Source: Catellatospora citrea
Lineage (GTDB): Bacteria; Actinomycetota; Actinomycetes; Mycobacteriales; Micromonosporaceae
Direction: 5' to 3'
DNA length: 64,000 bases
Assembly: GCF_003610235.1 (NCBI RefSeq)
Contig: NZ_RAPR01000001.1
Coordinates: forward strand, 372,001 to 436,000
Shown here: positions 1-9,300 of the stretch, piece after piece
Layout of the letters: each line of letters opens with the position of its first letter
Numbering within the stretch: the stretch's first letter is position 1
Position numbers and translations under genes: made by a program
Notes under the pieces: model-generated
What the model was told of the DNA's origin: nothing
Database searches by the model: none
What the model saw: only the letters and a program-made list of their open reading frames with translations

Positions 1-359
1 TCGGCGCACAAGTCGTCCTCGTGCGCCCGGCCGACGGCGCCGATGTCGCGCATAACGGCCTGACCCTGCGTGGTCAGGTGCAGGGCGTAGGAGCGCCGAT
101 CGGGTTCGCCGCGGCGTCGCTCGACCAGATCACGCGACTCCAGCTCGTCCACCAGGTTCACGAACCGGCTGGGGGGTACGCCGAGCCGCTCGGCGTAGGC
201 CTGCTGGCTGCGGCCCGGCATGACGGTGATCAACCGCAGCAGCCCGGCCTGCGCCGGCGTGAGGTCCAGGGCCGCCACCCGTTCCGTGAAGAGCGCCGCA
301 GCATGCGCCCCGAGCTGGGCGAGCAGGAATGCCACGCTGCCACGGCCGTCCGGTTGCAT
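1..359 (-). CDS. MarR-family transcriptional regulator (3' end cut by window)
   Basis: About 119 residues are visible from the ATG at 359; the C-terminus lies outside the window. The order is a helical N-terminus, a winged helix-turn-helix (QAYAERLGVPPSRFVNLVDE, then a wing with RRRGEPDRRSYAL) and the start of the dimerisation helix. The DR(R)SY wing is characteristic of MarR proteins, which usually bind palindromes and release them on binding a small phenolic or oxidising ligand. It is divergent from the operon starting at 434, and the 74-base gap holds a perfect inverted repeat. It therefore probably represses both itself and that operon. The ligand cannot be told from the sequence. Confidence 0.9.
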   Translation of the reverse strand, partial: MQPDGRGSVAFLLAQLGAHAAALFTERVAALDLTPAQAGLLRLITVMPGRSQQAYAERLGVPPSRFVNLVDELESRDLVERRRGEPDRRSYALHLTTQGQAVMRDIGAVGRAHEDDLCA

Positions 360-382
360 GGCCAAACCGTAACACGTTGACG

Positions 383-421
383 ATCGTATACAGCTGTGTA
401 TCGTATAAGCATGTATACGAT
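383..421. promoter_or_regulatory. Inverted-repeat operator between divergent marR gene and operon
   Basis: ATCGTATACA at 383-392 and its exact reverse complement TGTATACGAT at 412-421 flank a further TGTATCGTATA sequence. The block is AT-rich in a GC-rich genome and fills the 74-base gap between divergent start codons at 359 and 434. This is the usual layout for a MarR operator that overlaps both promoters. The palindrome is seen directly; binding is inferred. Confidence 0.7.
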
Positions 422-433
422 TGTGAGAGCGTC

Positions 434-1114
434 ATGACAGCAGCACCTCCTGGCCCGCCGCCGATCATCCCCGCGTCGGCCTTCGCCGGCCTCACCATCG
501 CCGGGATCGCGCTCAGCACGAACACGCCCCGGCCGGACGTCTCCGATGCGGCCGTGCTCGCGTACCTCGGCGAGCACGCGGCACAGGCCCGGTTGGCCGC
601 CTTCCTCACCGTCGCGGCCGCCGCGCCGCTGGCGATCTGGACCACGACGGTCTACCAGCGCATGCGAGCCCTCGGCTCCACCGCACCGGGCTCGACGATC
701 GCCTTGATCGGCGGAGCGCTCGCCAGCGCGATGGCCGTGCTGTGCGGGTTCGTCGGCTGGGCCGGCGCCAGGCTCGGCGACGACCCCGGCGCCGCGTCGG
801 TCGCCGGTCTGCAGCGTGACCTCGCCTTCGCGACCGGCGGTCCCGGCTTCGTCATGTTCTTCGGTCTGCTCATCGCCGGCGTCAGCGTGCCCATGCTGCT
901 GCTCGGCATACGCCGCCCGCTCGCGATCTTCGGTCTGGTAATCGCCCTCGCGGCCGAACTCTCCACGGTGGTCCTGCTGACCCTGGACGCGGCACCGACG
1001 CTGCCGATCGCACGCTTCGGCGGTCTGGTCTGGCTGATCCTGGTGAGCCTGCTGCTGCCCGCCCGCCGTCCGGCGCGCCCCGAACGCGCGAGCACCATGG
1101 CCGGTGTCGCGTGA
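434..1114 (+). CDS. Multi-pass membrane protein (DUF4386-like)
   Basis: 226 residues from the ATG at 434, which follows the operator; an in-frame ATG at 329 would overlap the divergent regulator. Six hydrophobic segments can be seen, including AFAGLTIAGIAL near the N-terminus, FLTVAAAAPLAIW, a Gly/Ala-rich segment after IALIGG, FVMFFGLLIAGVSVPMLLL and two near the C-terminus. The layout resembles the DUF4386 membrane family, but this is by impression only and no catalytic motif is visible. Its stop overlaps the GTG of the next gene by four bases, so it is the first gene of an operon with the SDR and DUF998 genes. The operator upstream suggests MarR control. Confidence 0.8.
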   Translation: MTAAPPGPPPIIPASAFAGLTIAGIALSTNTPRPDVSDAAVLAYLGEHAAQARLAAFLTVAAAAPLAIWTTTVYQRMRALGSTAPGSTIALIGGALASAMAVLCGFVGWAGARLGDDPGAASVAGLQRDLAFATGGPGFVMFFGLLIAGVSVPMLLLGIRRPLAIFGLVIALAAELSTVVLLTLDAAPTLPIARFGGLVWLILVSLLLPARRPARPERASTMAGVA

Positions 1115-1920
1115 TCGCCCTTGTCACCGGCGGGACCGCCGGCATCGGTGCGCAGATCGCGGGCAAGCTGCGCGCGGCCGGCGCGACCGTCTACGTCACC
1201 GGACGCGATCCCGTCCGAGGGGCGGGCGTCGCCGACGCGCTCGGCGCGACGTTCATCGCCACCGACCACGCCAGCGTCGCCGACAACCTTCGCCTCGCGG
1301 CACGGTTGGCCGATCGGGTCGCGCCCCTGGACATCCTCGTCAACAACGTGGGCGGCATCCCAGGCCCGGATCGCGTCGTGACCGACGAGGGACACGAGGC
1401 GACGTTGGCGCTGAACTATCTCGGTCCGGTCGCCCTGACCAGCGCCCTCCTGCCCACCCTCGCCACCGGCAGCCGGGTCGTCCAGATCGTCTCCAGCGCG
1501 TTGACCATGCACGCCGGCGACCCGTTCGTCGAGCCCACACCACACCGGGCGCTCGCCGCGTACGCTCGGGCCAAGCAACTCGCGCTCCTGGCGACGCTGA
1601 GCCTGGCCCGGCGGTTGGCCGGGAGCGGTCACGTCAACGCGGTGAACCCCGGCATGGCGTGGACCCCTGGGGTCGCCGCGCTCACGCCGAAGACGATCCC
1701 GGCGTGGCGTCACCTCTGGCCGATCGTCCGCGCCGTGCAGCGCCTGGCCAGCCCCGAGAAGGCAGCTCGCCGACCTGCCGACCTGGCACTGCGGCCCACA
1801 GACACCGGCGGGTACTACGACGGGACCCTCACCACGCTGCCGGAGCGCCTACGCGCCGTCAGCCTCCAGGATCGCGCCTGGGACTTCGCCTCGGCTGCGG
1901 GGCGGAGAAACGATGCGTAG
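1111..1920 (+). CDS. Short-chain dehydrogenase/reductase (SDR)
   Basis: 269 residues. The cofactor loop TGGTAGIG is at residues 6-13, the NNVG variant of the NNAG motif is near residue 75, a serine follows in VSSAL near residue 130, and the YARAK catalytic motif (Tyr and Lys) is near residue 150. This is a complete classical SDR, an NAD(P)(H)-dependent oxidoreductase of Rossmann fold. The extended, proline-rich C-terminal half resembles retinol dehydrogenase or protochlorophyllide reductase-like SDRs. The start GTG overlaps the preceding stop (GTGA) and the end overlaps the next gene by eight bases, so the three genes are translationally coupled. The substrate is not predictable. Confidence 0.92.
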   Translation: MIALVTGGTAGIGAQIAGKLRAAGATVYVTGRDPVRGAGVADALGATFIATDHASVADNLRLAARLADRVAPLDILVNNVGGIPGPDRVVTDEGHEATLALNYLGPVALTSALLPTLATGSRVVQIVSSALTMHAGDPFVEPTPHRALAAYARAKQLALLATLSLARRLAGSGHVNAVNPGMAWTPGVAALTPKTIPAWRHLWPIVRAVQRLASPEKAARRPADLALRPTDTGGYYDGTLTTLPERLRAVSLQDRAWDFASAAGRRNDA

Positions 1921-2548
1921 GTCCACCGTGGACATGACTCGCGCCTTACTCGCCGCCGGCGTGGCCGCACCGGTCCTATTCGTCGTCGGGTTCACCGTGG
2001 CCGGCCTGGTCCGCCCCGGATACTCGGCGATGCGCAGCGCGGTCAGCGATCTCGGCGTCGGACAGAACGCGTGGCTGCAGAACGCCAACTTCCTGCTCTT
2101 CGCCATGCTGCTCATCGGGTACGCGGTCGGCTACCGACGCGCCCTCACCCAGGACCTCGGCCGGAGCGCGACGACCGGCGCCGTCCTCATCGGCTGTGCC
2201 AGTATCGGCCTGGTCGGCGCGGTCGTCTTCCCGGCCACGCCGGCGACCGGGCTGCTGCACTTCCTGCTCGGATTCCTCATCGTGCTGGGCGCGGCCATGG
2301 CCGCCGCGTTCCACGGCGGCCGGGTGTTCCGACACGTCCCGGGCGGCCGGGGCCTGGCCCGCTACTCGACGTGGAGCGGCATCGCGGCAGTGGCGATGTT
2401 CGTCGTCACCTTCGTCGCGTTGAACCCGGCGTCGCCGCTGGAACGCGCCGGCGTCGGCGGCCTCATCAACCGGATCCTCGCGATCGTGGCGTTCTCCTGG
2501 TATGGCATAACCGCGTGGTGGCTACGCCGCCGCCTCAGTGCCCGGTAA
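1913..2548 (+). CDS. DUF998 family membrane protein
   Basis: 211 residues with six predicted membrane helices spaced as in DUF998 proteins. The first helix (LLAAGVAAPVLFVVGFTVAG) is followed by the family-like sequence RPGYS..RSAVSDLG, which is typical of DUF998. No function is firmly known for the family. It starts inside the last codons of the SDR gene and ends the operon; a strong hairpin follows at 2573. An alternative start is the ATG at 1934, seven codons in. Confidence 0.85.
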   Translation: MRRSTVDMTRALLAAGVAAPVLFVVGFTVAGLVRPGYSAMRSAVSDLGVGQNAWLQNANFLLFAMLLIGYAVGYRRALTQDLGRSATTGAVLIGCASIGLVGAVVFPATPATGLLHFLLGFLIVLGAAMAAAFHGGRVFRHVPGGRGLARYSTWSGIAAVAMFVVTFVALNPASPLERAGVGGLINRILAIVAFSWYGITAWWLRRRLSAR

Positions 2549-2572
2549 CGCAGCGCTGACACCTGGCGCAAG

Positions 2573-2619
2573 GGCCGCCGACGGACAGTGCAGCGATCGG
2601 CGCTCTACCGTCGGCGGCC
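2573..2619. terminator. Hairpin after the DUF998 gene
   Basis: A perfect 12-base-pair stem (GGCCGCCGACGG at 2573-2584 with CCGTCGGCGGCC at 2608-2619) surrounds a 23-base loop, 24 bases after the stop codon at 2548. There is no T-tract, which is common for actinobacterial terminators. It also lies just before the next small gene, so it could act as an attenuator for that gene. Confidence 0.55.
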
Positions 2620-2632
2620 TCACAGCGCAATC

Positions 2633-2899
2633 ATGACGGTCATGCGTTCACCCCGGAGGAACGGTCTACAGGCGCTCGCCATGTCGGTCCTGTGGCGGGT
2701 GCTCGTCTGGCTGCTGGTGGCGACCGTCCTGGCGTGGGCGGTCGTCGGCTGGGGTCTGCCCGATGACGATCCGCTGTTCCGGGTCGGCGCGATCGCGTTC
2801 GCCGCCTTCCTCGTGTACATCGCCGTCCGGTTCGAGATGATGCTGCACGTGGCGGCACGGTCGAGCCGGGAGAGCCGAGGTGGCGAGCCGCCTTCATGA
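2633..2899 (+). CDS. Small membrane protein, unknown function
   Basis: 88 residues from the ATG at 2633; ATG 2642 is an alternative. Two hydrophobic helices can be seen (VLVWLLVATVLAWAVVGWG and VGAIAFAAFLVYIAV), with a short charged tail. No family is recognised. It is separated from the upstream operon by the hairpin at 2573-2619, so it may have its own promoter. High third-position GC supports it being real, although small proteins of this kind are hard to confirm. Confidence 0.55.
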   Translation: MTVMRSPRRNGLQALAMSVLWRVLVWLLVATVLAWAVVGWGLPDDDPLFRVGAIAFAAFLVYIAVRFEMMLHVAARSSRESRGGEPPS

Positions 2900-3137
2900 T
2901 CGCCGGTGTGCCGGTCGGCGCACGGGCCGCTGTCGCCCTACCGGGGTTCGGCATAAGCACGCATCTGTTCGGCCAGCCGGTCGAGTTCAGCCGTCGCTCT
3001 TCACCTTCGCCTGAACAGGCGGCGATTCCTCCGGCGCATGATGTGTGATCCCCGGCTGGTCCCTGTGTCCGGCACTTCGGGCATGACCGCGCGACTCGCG
3101 GCAGATCCGGTTGGTGGCCAGCGAACTCGGTTGCCGC

Positions 3138-3690
3138 TCAGTCAATGCCTGCGGATGTGAACCGGGTCGGCTTCGGCATTGAGGTCCGGATCACCTCTTG
3201 GGTGAGTGGCGAGAAAGAGACGATGTGTTCGACCGCTGACGGGATCAGGTCGACCTCGTGGACGTTCTCGGCGTACTCGATGTACTTCCCCGCGATGTCG
3301 TCGAGGAGAACGTCCAGCAGCCAGGAGCCGTCCGGGTTCACCTCGTCGTCGTCCGCGGGCGAGAAGTCGATGTCGTCTCCGGCGTTCCACTGCTCGTCGC
3401 CCGCACGCCGCCACAGAACGAAGCTGGCGATCGCCTGGTCGCGCAGGTTCGCGAAGGCTTTCCGTTGCACAAGTCCAGAACCTTCTTTATCGGCGTCGCT
3501 GAGCACCCGGATGAGCTTTTCCGGGGTCTTGGCCTTGCCGACGCGGCCCATCGCCGAGCGGTCCACATCTTCCCCGTCGATGACCAGCCACTTGAAGAAC
3601 TACTGCAGGGCCCTGTGCTTGTTCAGCGCCGTCGACGCCGACCGGGACTCGACCACCCACGCCTGGAACGCCTCGACCTGGCCCTTGGGC
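3138..3690 (-). pseudogene. Tyrosine recombinase (integrase) N-terminal remnant, fused to an unknown 3' sequence
   Basis: From 3690 downward the minus strand reads a core-binding domain (VEAFQAWVVESRSAST..LNKHRALQ, an in-frame TAG, FFKWLVIDGEDVDRS, then KTPEKLIRVLSDAD). KHRALQxFFKWL and the KxPEKL..VLSDxE stretch are hallmarks of XerC-like integrases. The next piece (KKVLDLCNGK) is in another frame and KAFANLRDQAI returns to the first, so there is a double frameshift. After that the sequence becomes an acidic tail unlike an integrase, and the catalytic R-H-R-Y domain is absent. The open 142-codon frame 3138-3566 is therefore a relic and not an intact gene. Confidence 0.75.
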
Positions 3691-3855
3691 CGTTGTGCAA
3701 GTCAGATGGTCGCCGGGCCGCCTTCTTGATCGGTACGGTGGACAAGAGCATTCTGGACAGTCTGATCGCCGAATATCCGGATGGCACCGTCCCGACTTCT
3801 TCCGCGCTGCGGGCCGGATGGGGCGTGCTCGCACCCGCCGCCGCAGTCGTCAAGA

Positions 3856-4497
3856 TCACGCCGCGTGAGTGAAGCTCGTGATCTTTGAGCGCAATTGCCA
3901 GCCGAGACCCTCGTAGAGCGCACGTCCCTCCTCTGTCCCGTGGAGTACGGCGGTCACAGCCCCTTGGTCCATGGCTGCCACGGTCAGTGCGTTCATCACT
4001 GCTGTGCCCAAGCCACGGCGCTGATGTGCGGGATCGGTGGCGACACGATCCACGACGGCGACACCGTCCACCACAGCGGTGTATCCCGCCGCGGCGACCT
4101 CGCCCTCGGAATGTACGCGCACGTTGATGACGCCCGCGTCGATCGTGGTGCTGAGGTCATAGCCGGCGGGAACGCTTGGCGGGATCTGCCGCAGCGTGGT
4201 CGTCATGATTGGCTCTGGCGGCGTGCTTTGCCAGGCTGGCCCGAGCAGGGCGGTTACCGCGTCCTCGGCGGCGACAACGATGATCACACCGTGCGGAGCG
4301 GTCGCGTCCTTCGCCGCGCTGCGCACCGCATCGAGGTCGTCGCGAAACACCAGACAGCGGGCGCGGGTCTTCGGCCGGACCTCGTCGATCCGCAGGCCCC
4401 AGGTGGTCTCGATGGGCACGGAGTTGCGTCTGACTGCGGCCAAACCCTTTGCCCAGCTGCGGAGTACGTCTGTTACTTCATGCGAGATCATCCGCAC
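3856..4497 (-). CDS. GNAT family N-acetyltransferase
   Basis: 213 residues. The C-terminal half holds the GNAT fold: VVDRVATDPAHQRRGLG contains the acetyl-CoA pyrophosphate loop (Q/R-x-x-G-x-G), followed by an alpha helix (TAVMNALTVAAMDQG) and the closing YEGLGW strand. The N-terminal ~100 residues are less conserved and may bind substrate. GNAT proteins transfer an acetyl group from acetyl-CoA to amines; the acceptor here is unknown. It lies alone on the minus strand between decayed integrase and transposase pieces, so it may be cargo carried with mobile DNA. Confidence 0.85.
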   Translation of the reverse strand: MRMISHEVTDVLRSWAKGLAAVRRNSVPIETTWGLRIDEVRPKTRARCLVFRDDLDAVRSAAKDATAPHGVIIVVAAEDAVTALLGPAWQSTPPEPIMTTTLRQIPPSVPAGYDLSTTIDAGVINVRVHSEGEVAAAGYTAVVDGVAVVDRVATDPAHQRRGLGTAVMNALTVAAMDQGAVTAVLHGTEEGRALYEGLGWQLRSKITSFTHAA

Positions 4498-4596
4498 GAG
4501 AGTACTCGTAGGTCAGAGGGCCGCCACCCGTCCAACTACACGAACAGGGATAGGCGCAACCAGGAAGGGGTCTGCTGCACCGATAGGTGACAGGTG

Positions 4597-4707
4597 TCGG
4601 TGGACACCGAAGTCCTTGGCGATCTGCTCGACCGTCACGCCGACGTCACGGGTCTGCACGACCCGCACGACGTCGTCAGGGAACTCACGGGGGTGGGGCT
4701 TGGGCAC
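4597..4707 (-). pseudogene. IS3-type transposase OrfA N-terminal remnant
   Basis: Starting from GTG 4707 the minus strand reads PKPHPREFPDDVVRVV, then GVTVEQIAKDFGVH. This matches the helix-turn-helix N-terminus of IS3-family OrfA proteins (PKxYPxEFRxDVVxxA..G.t..qIAkDFGv). The similarity stops after about 37 codons, before the leucine zipper, and no OrfB or DDE domain follows. No terminal repeats are obvious. It is a small fragment of an insertion sequence. Confidence 0.65.
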
Positions 4708-5028
4708 AGCGACATCCTCTTCCCGCCCGCCCACAGGGCAAGCCATCTCATGTAAGGAACTCCGGCACTTGATCGGTGTGGGGGTTCCGAGGTTGCATGA
4801 GCATCCCGGCTGGTTCGGTGGTGGCGTTGAACTATCTCTGAGGGAAAGCCTCGTACGTCTGATTGCCACCGCTGGCCTGGCCACGGATGCCCCGGATGAG
4901 GGAAGTAGGTCGACCCTGCGGGTCACGTAACCGCAGCACGGACAGGCGTATGGACCGCCGCCCAGCGGTCGGCTCACGTTCACGAACTTTCCCTCGGCCA
5001 CGCGAGCGATCCTGCCACCTCCGCACGC
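4708..5028. other. Gap without an intact gene
   Basis: About 320 bases between the OrfA remnant and the truncated CPBP gene. No convincing reading frame, RNA or operator was seen. The position between two truncated genes suggests debris left by insertion and deletion. Confidence 0.5.
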
Positions 5029-5451
5029 ATGCCACACCCGCAACCACGAAGGACATTCTTCACCTGGATCCCGTTCGAAGGCGCGGGTGGCAGCGCCACC
5101 ACCTACATCGACGGATACCCGCGTTCGCAGCTGGTCACCACGATGCTGATCTGCCTTCCGCTGACCGGGTTCAGCCTGCCGCTCATCGAGGAGTACTACT
5201 TCCGCGGATTCCTGCTGCCCCGCATCGCCTACCTGCGCTGGGCGGCGCCCGTACTCAACACGGTCCTGTTCTCGGTGTACCACTTCTGGGCGCCGTGGAC
5301 GGTCCTGTCGAAGATCGTCTTCATGTTCCCGGCGGTCTGGCTCGTCTGGCGCAAGCACGACCTGCGGATCTCCATCGGTATGCACCCGGGCACCTGCCTG
5401 CTGATGGCCACGATCGGCACCATCGCCATCATCCTGGGTGTCACGCCGTAG
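5029..5451 (+). pseudogene. CPBP family intramembrane protease, N-terminally truncated
   Basis: 140 residues are open. The CPBP (Abi, CAAX protease and bacteriocin-processing) motifs are present: EEYYFRGFLLPR (EExxxR), FSVYHFW (FxxxH) and ISIGMHPG for the third motif. The family normally spans 220-300 residues with four or more helices before the first motif; here only one precedes it, so the N-terminal half is missing. The start is uncertain (ATG 5029 lacks a clear ribosome site). All visible catalytic residues are kept, but the missing helices make activity doubtful. A strong hairpin follows the stop. Confidence 0.7.
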
Positions 5452-5452
5452 T

Positions 5453-5496
5453 ACATGGCGACAGGGGCGTCGATCTCGACGCCCCTGTCGCCATGT
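5453..5496. terminator. Bidirectional terminator, 21-bp perfect hairpin
   Basis: ACATGGCGACAGGGGCGTCGA at 5453-5473 pairs perfectly with 5476-5496 across a two-base centre. It lies two bases after the CPBP stop and 80 bases from the stop of the convergent pentapeptide-repeat gene, so it can serve both directions. Confidence 0.8.
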
Positions 5497-5575
5497 CCGA
5501 TCAGCCACATGTGTCACTGGCGAAGCGCCGCACCGAAGCGGACAACGCAGCATCGTCCGGGCGCGGACATCCGGA

Positions 5576-6310
5576 TCACACGTCCGGATTGATCTCCAGC
5601 CCGCGGGACCTGAGCAGGTCGAGTACGTCCGGCAGCAACTCGCCGCCGAGTTTGGCGAACTCGCTCACCCTGCCGAAGTAAGCGGAGCGGCCCAGCCTGA
5701 TCGTGTCCTTGAAGAAGGCGATCAAGCCACGCATCGACACCGGGTGTGCCGGCTGCCAACCTTGAGGATCTTCTTCGAGGAGGGCGACGGCCGCCGGAAG
5801 ATCCGGTAGCCAGAAATACTCCCGGCCTCGGGGTAGTCGTTGAGCGGCCATGTCGACGCCAGCCTTGAGAGCGACCTGCTTGAACTCGCATCCGCTGAAA
5901 TCGTTGCCGACGATGCGGTTCGACGTGCGGCCGAAGATCGGCTGCATCAGGGCCGGCACGATCCCCGCGAAGCTGCACCGCTGGAGGACCCCGGTGAAGG
6001 TGCAATCGACCAGGTCGACACCCTGGCATTCCCAGTCGGTCAGCTTCACCTGACGGAACGAGCATGAGTCCAGGACCGCGACATCGGCTCCGGTCCCCTT
6101 GAGTTTGGCGCCGTCGAAGACGCACTCACGGTAGGTCGAAGCCTGGCCACCACCGCCGAACACGAACTCCTTGGAGCGCACGCCGGAGAAGTCGCACCGA
6201 ATGAAAGTGCAGCCGACTGCAACGAAGTGGTCGAGGTTCCGGTGGGAGAAGTCCTCCTCCGTGAACGTCTGGTCACGGAGGAGGCCGGTCGAACCATGCA
6301 TACCTTGCAC
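5576..6310 (-). CDS. Pentapeptide-repeat-like protein, candidate immunity protein of the RHS toxin
   Basis: 244 residues from ATG 6310; an ATG at 6301 is an alternative start. The first ~150 residues show pentapeptide-like A(D/N)LxX periodicity with Phe/Leu centres (FSHRNLDHF, CTFIRCDFSG, CVFDGAKLKG, CTFTGVLQRCSF, NDFSGCEFKQ), which predicts a right-handed quadrilateral beta-helix. The last ~90 residues are helical and not repetitive. It begins 34 bases after the stop of the giant RHS gene on the same strand, exactly where immunity genes of polymorphic toxins sit. Pentapeptide proteins of the Qnr/MfpA type mimic DNA, and the RHS tip looks like a DNase. An immunity role is inferred from position only. 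Confidence 0.75.
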   Translation of the reverse strand: MQGMHGSTGLLRDQTFTEEDFSHRNLDHFVAVGCTFIRCDFSGVRSKEFVFGGGGQASTYRECVFDGAKLKGTGADVAVLDSCSFRQVKLTDWECQGVDLVDCTFTGVLQRCSFAGIVPALMQPIFGRTSNRIVGNDFSGCEFKQVALKAGVDMAAQRLPRGREYFWLPDLPAAVALLEEDPQGWQPAHPVSMRGLIAFFKDTIRLGRSAYFGRVSEFAKLGGELLPDVLDLLRSRGLEINPDV

Positions 6311-6344
6311 CTTACTCAGTCCCGTGCACGAGCTTCGCCTGAGC

Positions 6345-9300
6345 CTATGACGTGGGCATGTTGTAGAGGGCGAAGACGCAGCCCTCCCATAGCGGCTTCA
6401 GCCCCTTTTCTTTGAGCTTCTTGTCGCGGCGTGAGTGAGCGGGCACTTCACCGGGCGTGGTCAGCTCGACCTCAAGGCCCGACCTGTGTGGGAAGTCAGG
6501 CCCGGCGTTGTTCTTTCCCCCACTTCGGTAGCGGAACTGTTTCGGGAACCGTGCCAAAAGAATGTCGCGAACGGCTACATGGATCCGGTTGCCGCGGAAA
6601 AGACTCTCCAGGAAGTCCGCATCTGAGGCGTCCTTGGCGTTTCCGGTGGCCCTCAGTGCAGCCAGCTTGTTGCGCTGGTTATCGGTCATCAGCGCGTCGA
6701 CACCGGCCAATCCCCCAGCGATCACTTCCTCGGCCGCCGCTTCGACCACTGCCTTGAGCGCTGCACGGAGCCTGTTGGTCTCTGGATCAGAGTCACACTT
6801 GCTGGGATCAGATGTGTCGACCATCCCCATGGCCGCTTCGGTCACGACAGTCGCTGCCGTCGCAGCTGTCGCGACCTCGGTGCCGTCGGCGTTGACGATC
6901 AGGATCGAGGGCACCGTGATGGCCGCCGACACCGTGATGGAATTCTGCAGCAGCTGCCCGGCCGGCAGGAGGCTGATCGACGGCGGAACCGAGTTGGTGA
7001 TGGTCGAACCGACTGCCGGCAGCGTAATCGTCGGCGCGGGCAGCGCTGGCGTCGTCACGGTCGGCGTTGGGATGGTCACCGCCGGCGTTCCGACGATGCC
7101 GTTGGTGATCGCCTGCACCTGCGCGTTGTTGGAGAACTTGACCTGGATCTCCCGCAGCGCCTCGTAGGCGTTCATGCCCATCGCCCGCAGGCCGTCAAGG
7201 GTCGACGTGACGGCCGCATTGCCGAGGGCGTACAGGGACCGGATGGCGTCCTCGGCCGCGCCCGATTTCGCCCAATGGTCGACGACCGCGTACGTGCCGA
7301 TCGCGGCGACCGCCCATAGCGCGAGTTGCCACAGCGGGATCGCACAGACCGGGCACTGACCGGTCGGGTCGTTGAAGGTGGTCGGGTTCGCGTTGCCGTA
7401 CGCGTACCGGTTGATCTGCGGAAGCGGATCAGGGCCGAGATCGACGGAGTCGCGGCTGCTGAAGCTGGCCAGCCCCGGGTCGTACCAGCGGGCGTGGGCG
7501 TTGACCTGACCAGTCGACGGCTCGACCCAGCCGCCCTGGAACCCGCTGGCGAAGTCGCCCGAACTCTGGGTGACGACGCCGTCGGGGTCGTAGCTGCGGC
7601 TGGCCACGGCGGCCCCGGTGTCCGGTGCGATCGCCGCGACGGTGTCGGCGCGCAGCTGGTCGGCGATGACCAGGCGGCCGGTGCCGGTGCCGTGCTTGTC
7701 GGCGATGGCGCTGCCGTCGGGGGCCCGGAACGTCGTCGCCTGGCCGGTGCCGGTCGGCACGGTGACCGGGTTGTTGGTCAGGTCGGCGTAGGTCAGCGCC
7801 GCGCCGTTGCGCTTGGTAAGCCGGTCGAGCGCGTCATAGCTGTAGGTGACCGTTGAACTGCCGGCCGTCGCGACGACCGGCTGGTCGAACGCGTCGCTGC
7901 TGTACTGGGTCTGCGCCGTCCCGATCGTCGTGCTGACCAGGGTGCCTCGTGGCGACCAGGTGTTGGCCAGGTCGGGTTGGCCGCCGCCGGTGGCCGACAC
8001 GAGCCGGTTCCGCGCGTCGAAGGTGGAGGTCCTGGTGCCCGCGGACGTCGTGGTCGAGGTGCGGTTGGACGCCAGGTCGTAGCCGTAGGTGACGGTCGTG
8101 CCCGACTTCGTCCAGCTCTTCAGGCGACCGACGCCGTCGTAGCCGTACGCGTTGGTCGCGGCGCCCAGGTAACCGGTCGTGTCACGGGAGGTGACCAGGT
8201 CGTCGCGGTCGTAGCCGTACGCCGTGGACAGGACCACCCCGCCGGACGAGTTCTTGATCGTGTCCTGGGTGAGCCGCCCCAGATTGTCGTGCTGGAAGCC
8301 ACGGGACGGCTTGCCCGTTCCGTAGGAGATCGACTCGGGCAGGCCGGTCGTCGTCACGTACTGGTAGGTGAGCGTGTTGCCGGTGACCGGGTCCGCCGCC
8401 GTCTTGAGGCGGTCGGCATCGTCGTAGGTGAAGGTACCGGTGCCGGCCGCTCCGACCCGGGTGCGCAGGTTGCCGTCGTCGTCGTAGGTGTAGGTGGTCT
8501 CGCCGTCGGCCCCGGTCGAACGGGTCAGCAGTCCCCGGTCGTTGTAGGCGTAGGTCTGGTCACCCGCCGGGTCGCTGACGTTCGTCACCCGGCCGAGCGC
8601 GTCGTAGGCGGTAGTGCGCCCGGTGGTGGCGGCTTCGGCTCCGGCACCGGTCTCCGACAGCATCCGGCCGAGATCGTCGAAGGTGCGGGTGCGGGTGACC
8701 CCGCCCGGCGCCGTCGAGCTCACCTGCTGACCGGCCGCGTCGTAGACGTTGGTCCAGGTGCGCAGTGAGGGATCGCCGCCGAGGTCGGGTTCGCGGAAGC
8801 TGGTGAGCGCGCCCCAGCTGTTGTAGACGAAATTGATGACGTTGAGATTGCCGTCGATGAGCCGGGTGCGGCGCCCTGACGCGTCGAAGCCCTGCTTGAC
8901 GTTGATCGCCGTGGCCGGTACGGCCTGGTCGGAACGCTGGGTGGTGGAGGTCAGGTTGCCGCCGGCGTCGTAGGCGTAGTCGGTGACGCGGCCCTCCGCG
9001 CTGACCCGCTTGACCGGCCGGTCGGCTCCGTCGTAGGTGGCGGTCTGCGTGCGTAGCGCGGGCTGCAGAACGCCGGCGGTCACCGTGTGGTCCGAGACGG
9101 CGATCATGCGCCCGGCGGCGTCGTAGCGATAAGACGTCCCGATGGCCCCGGTGAGTTCGGCGGTCAGACGCCCCTGGGCGTCGTACCTGCTCTCCGTGAC
9201 CAGCCCGGTGGCGTCGGTGATCTTCGTCGTCTCCCCGGCCTTGTTGACGTCCGTCACCGTGAGGTGGCCGAGGGGTGACTCGACCGAGGTGAGCAGGCCG

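Noticed and set aside
4513..5553. Single minus-strand 346-codon frame
   Set aside because: Only its C-terminal end resembles transposase OrfA; the rest is antisense to the CPBP fragment.
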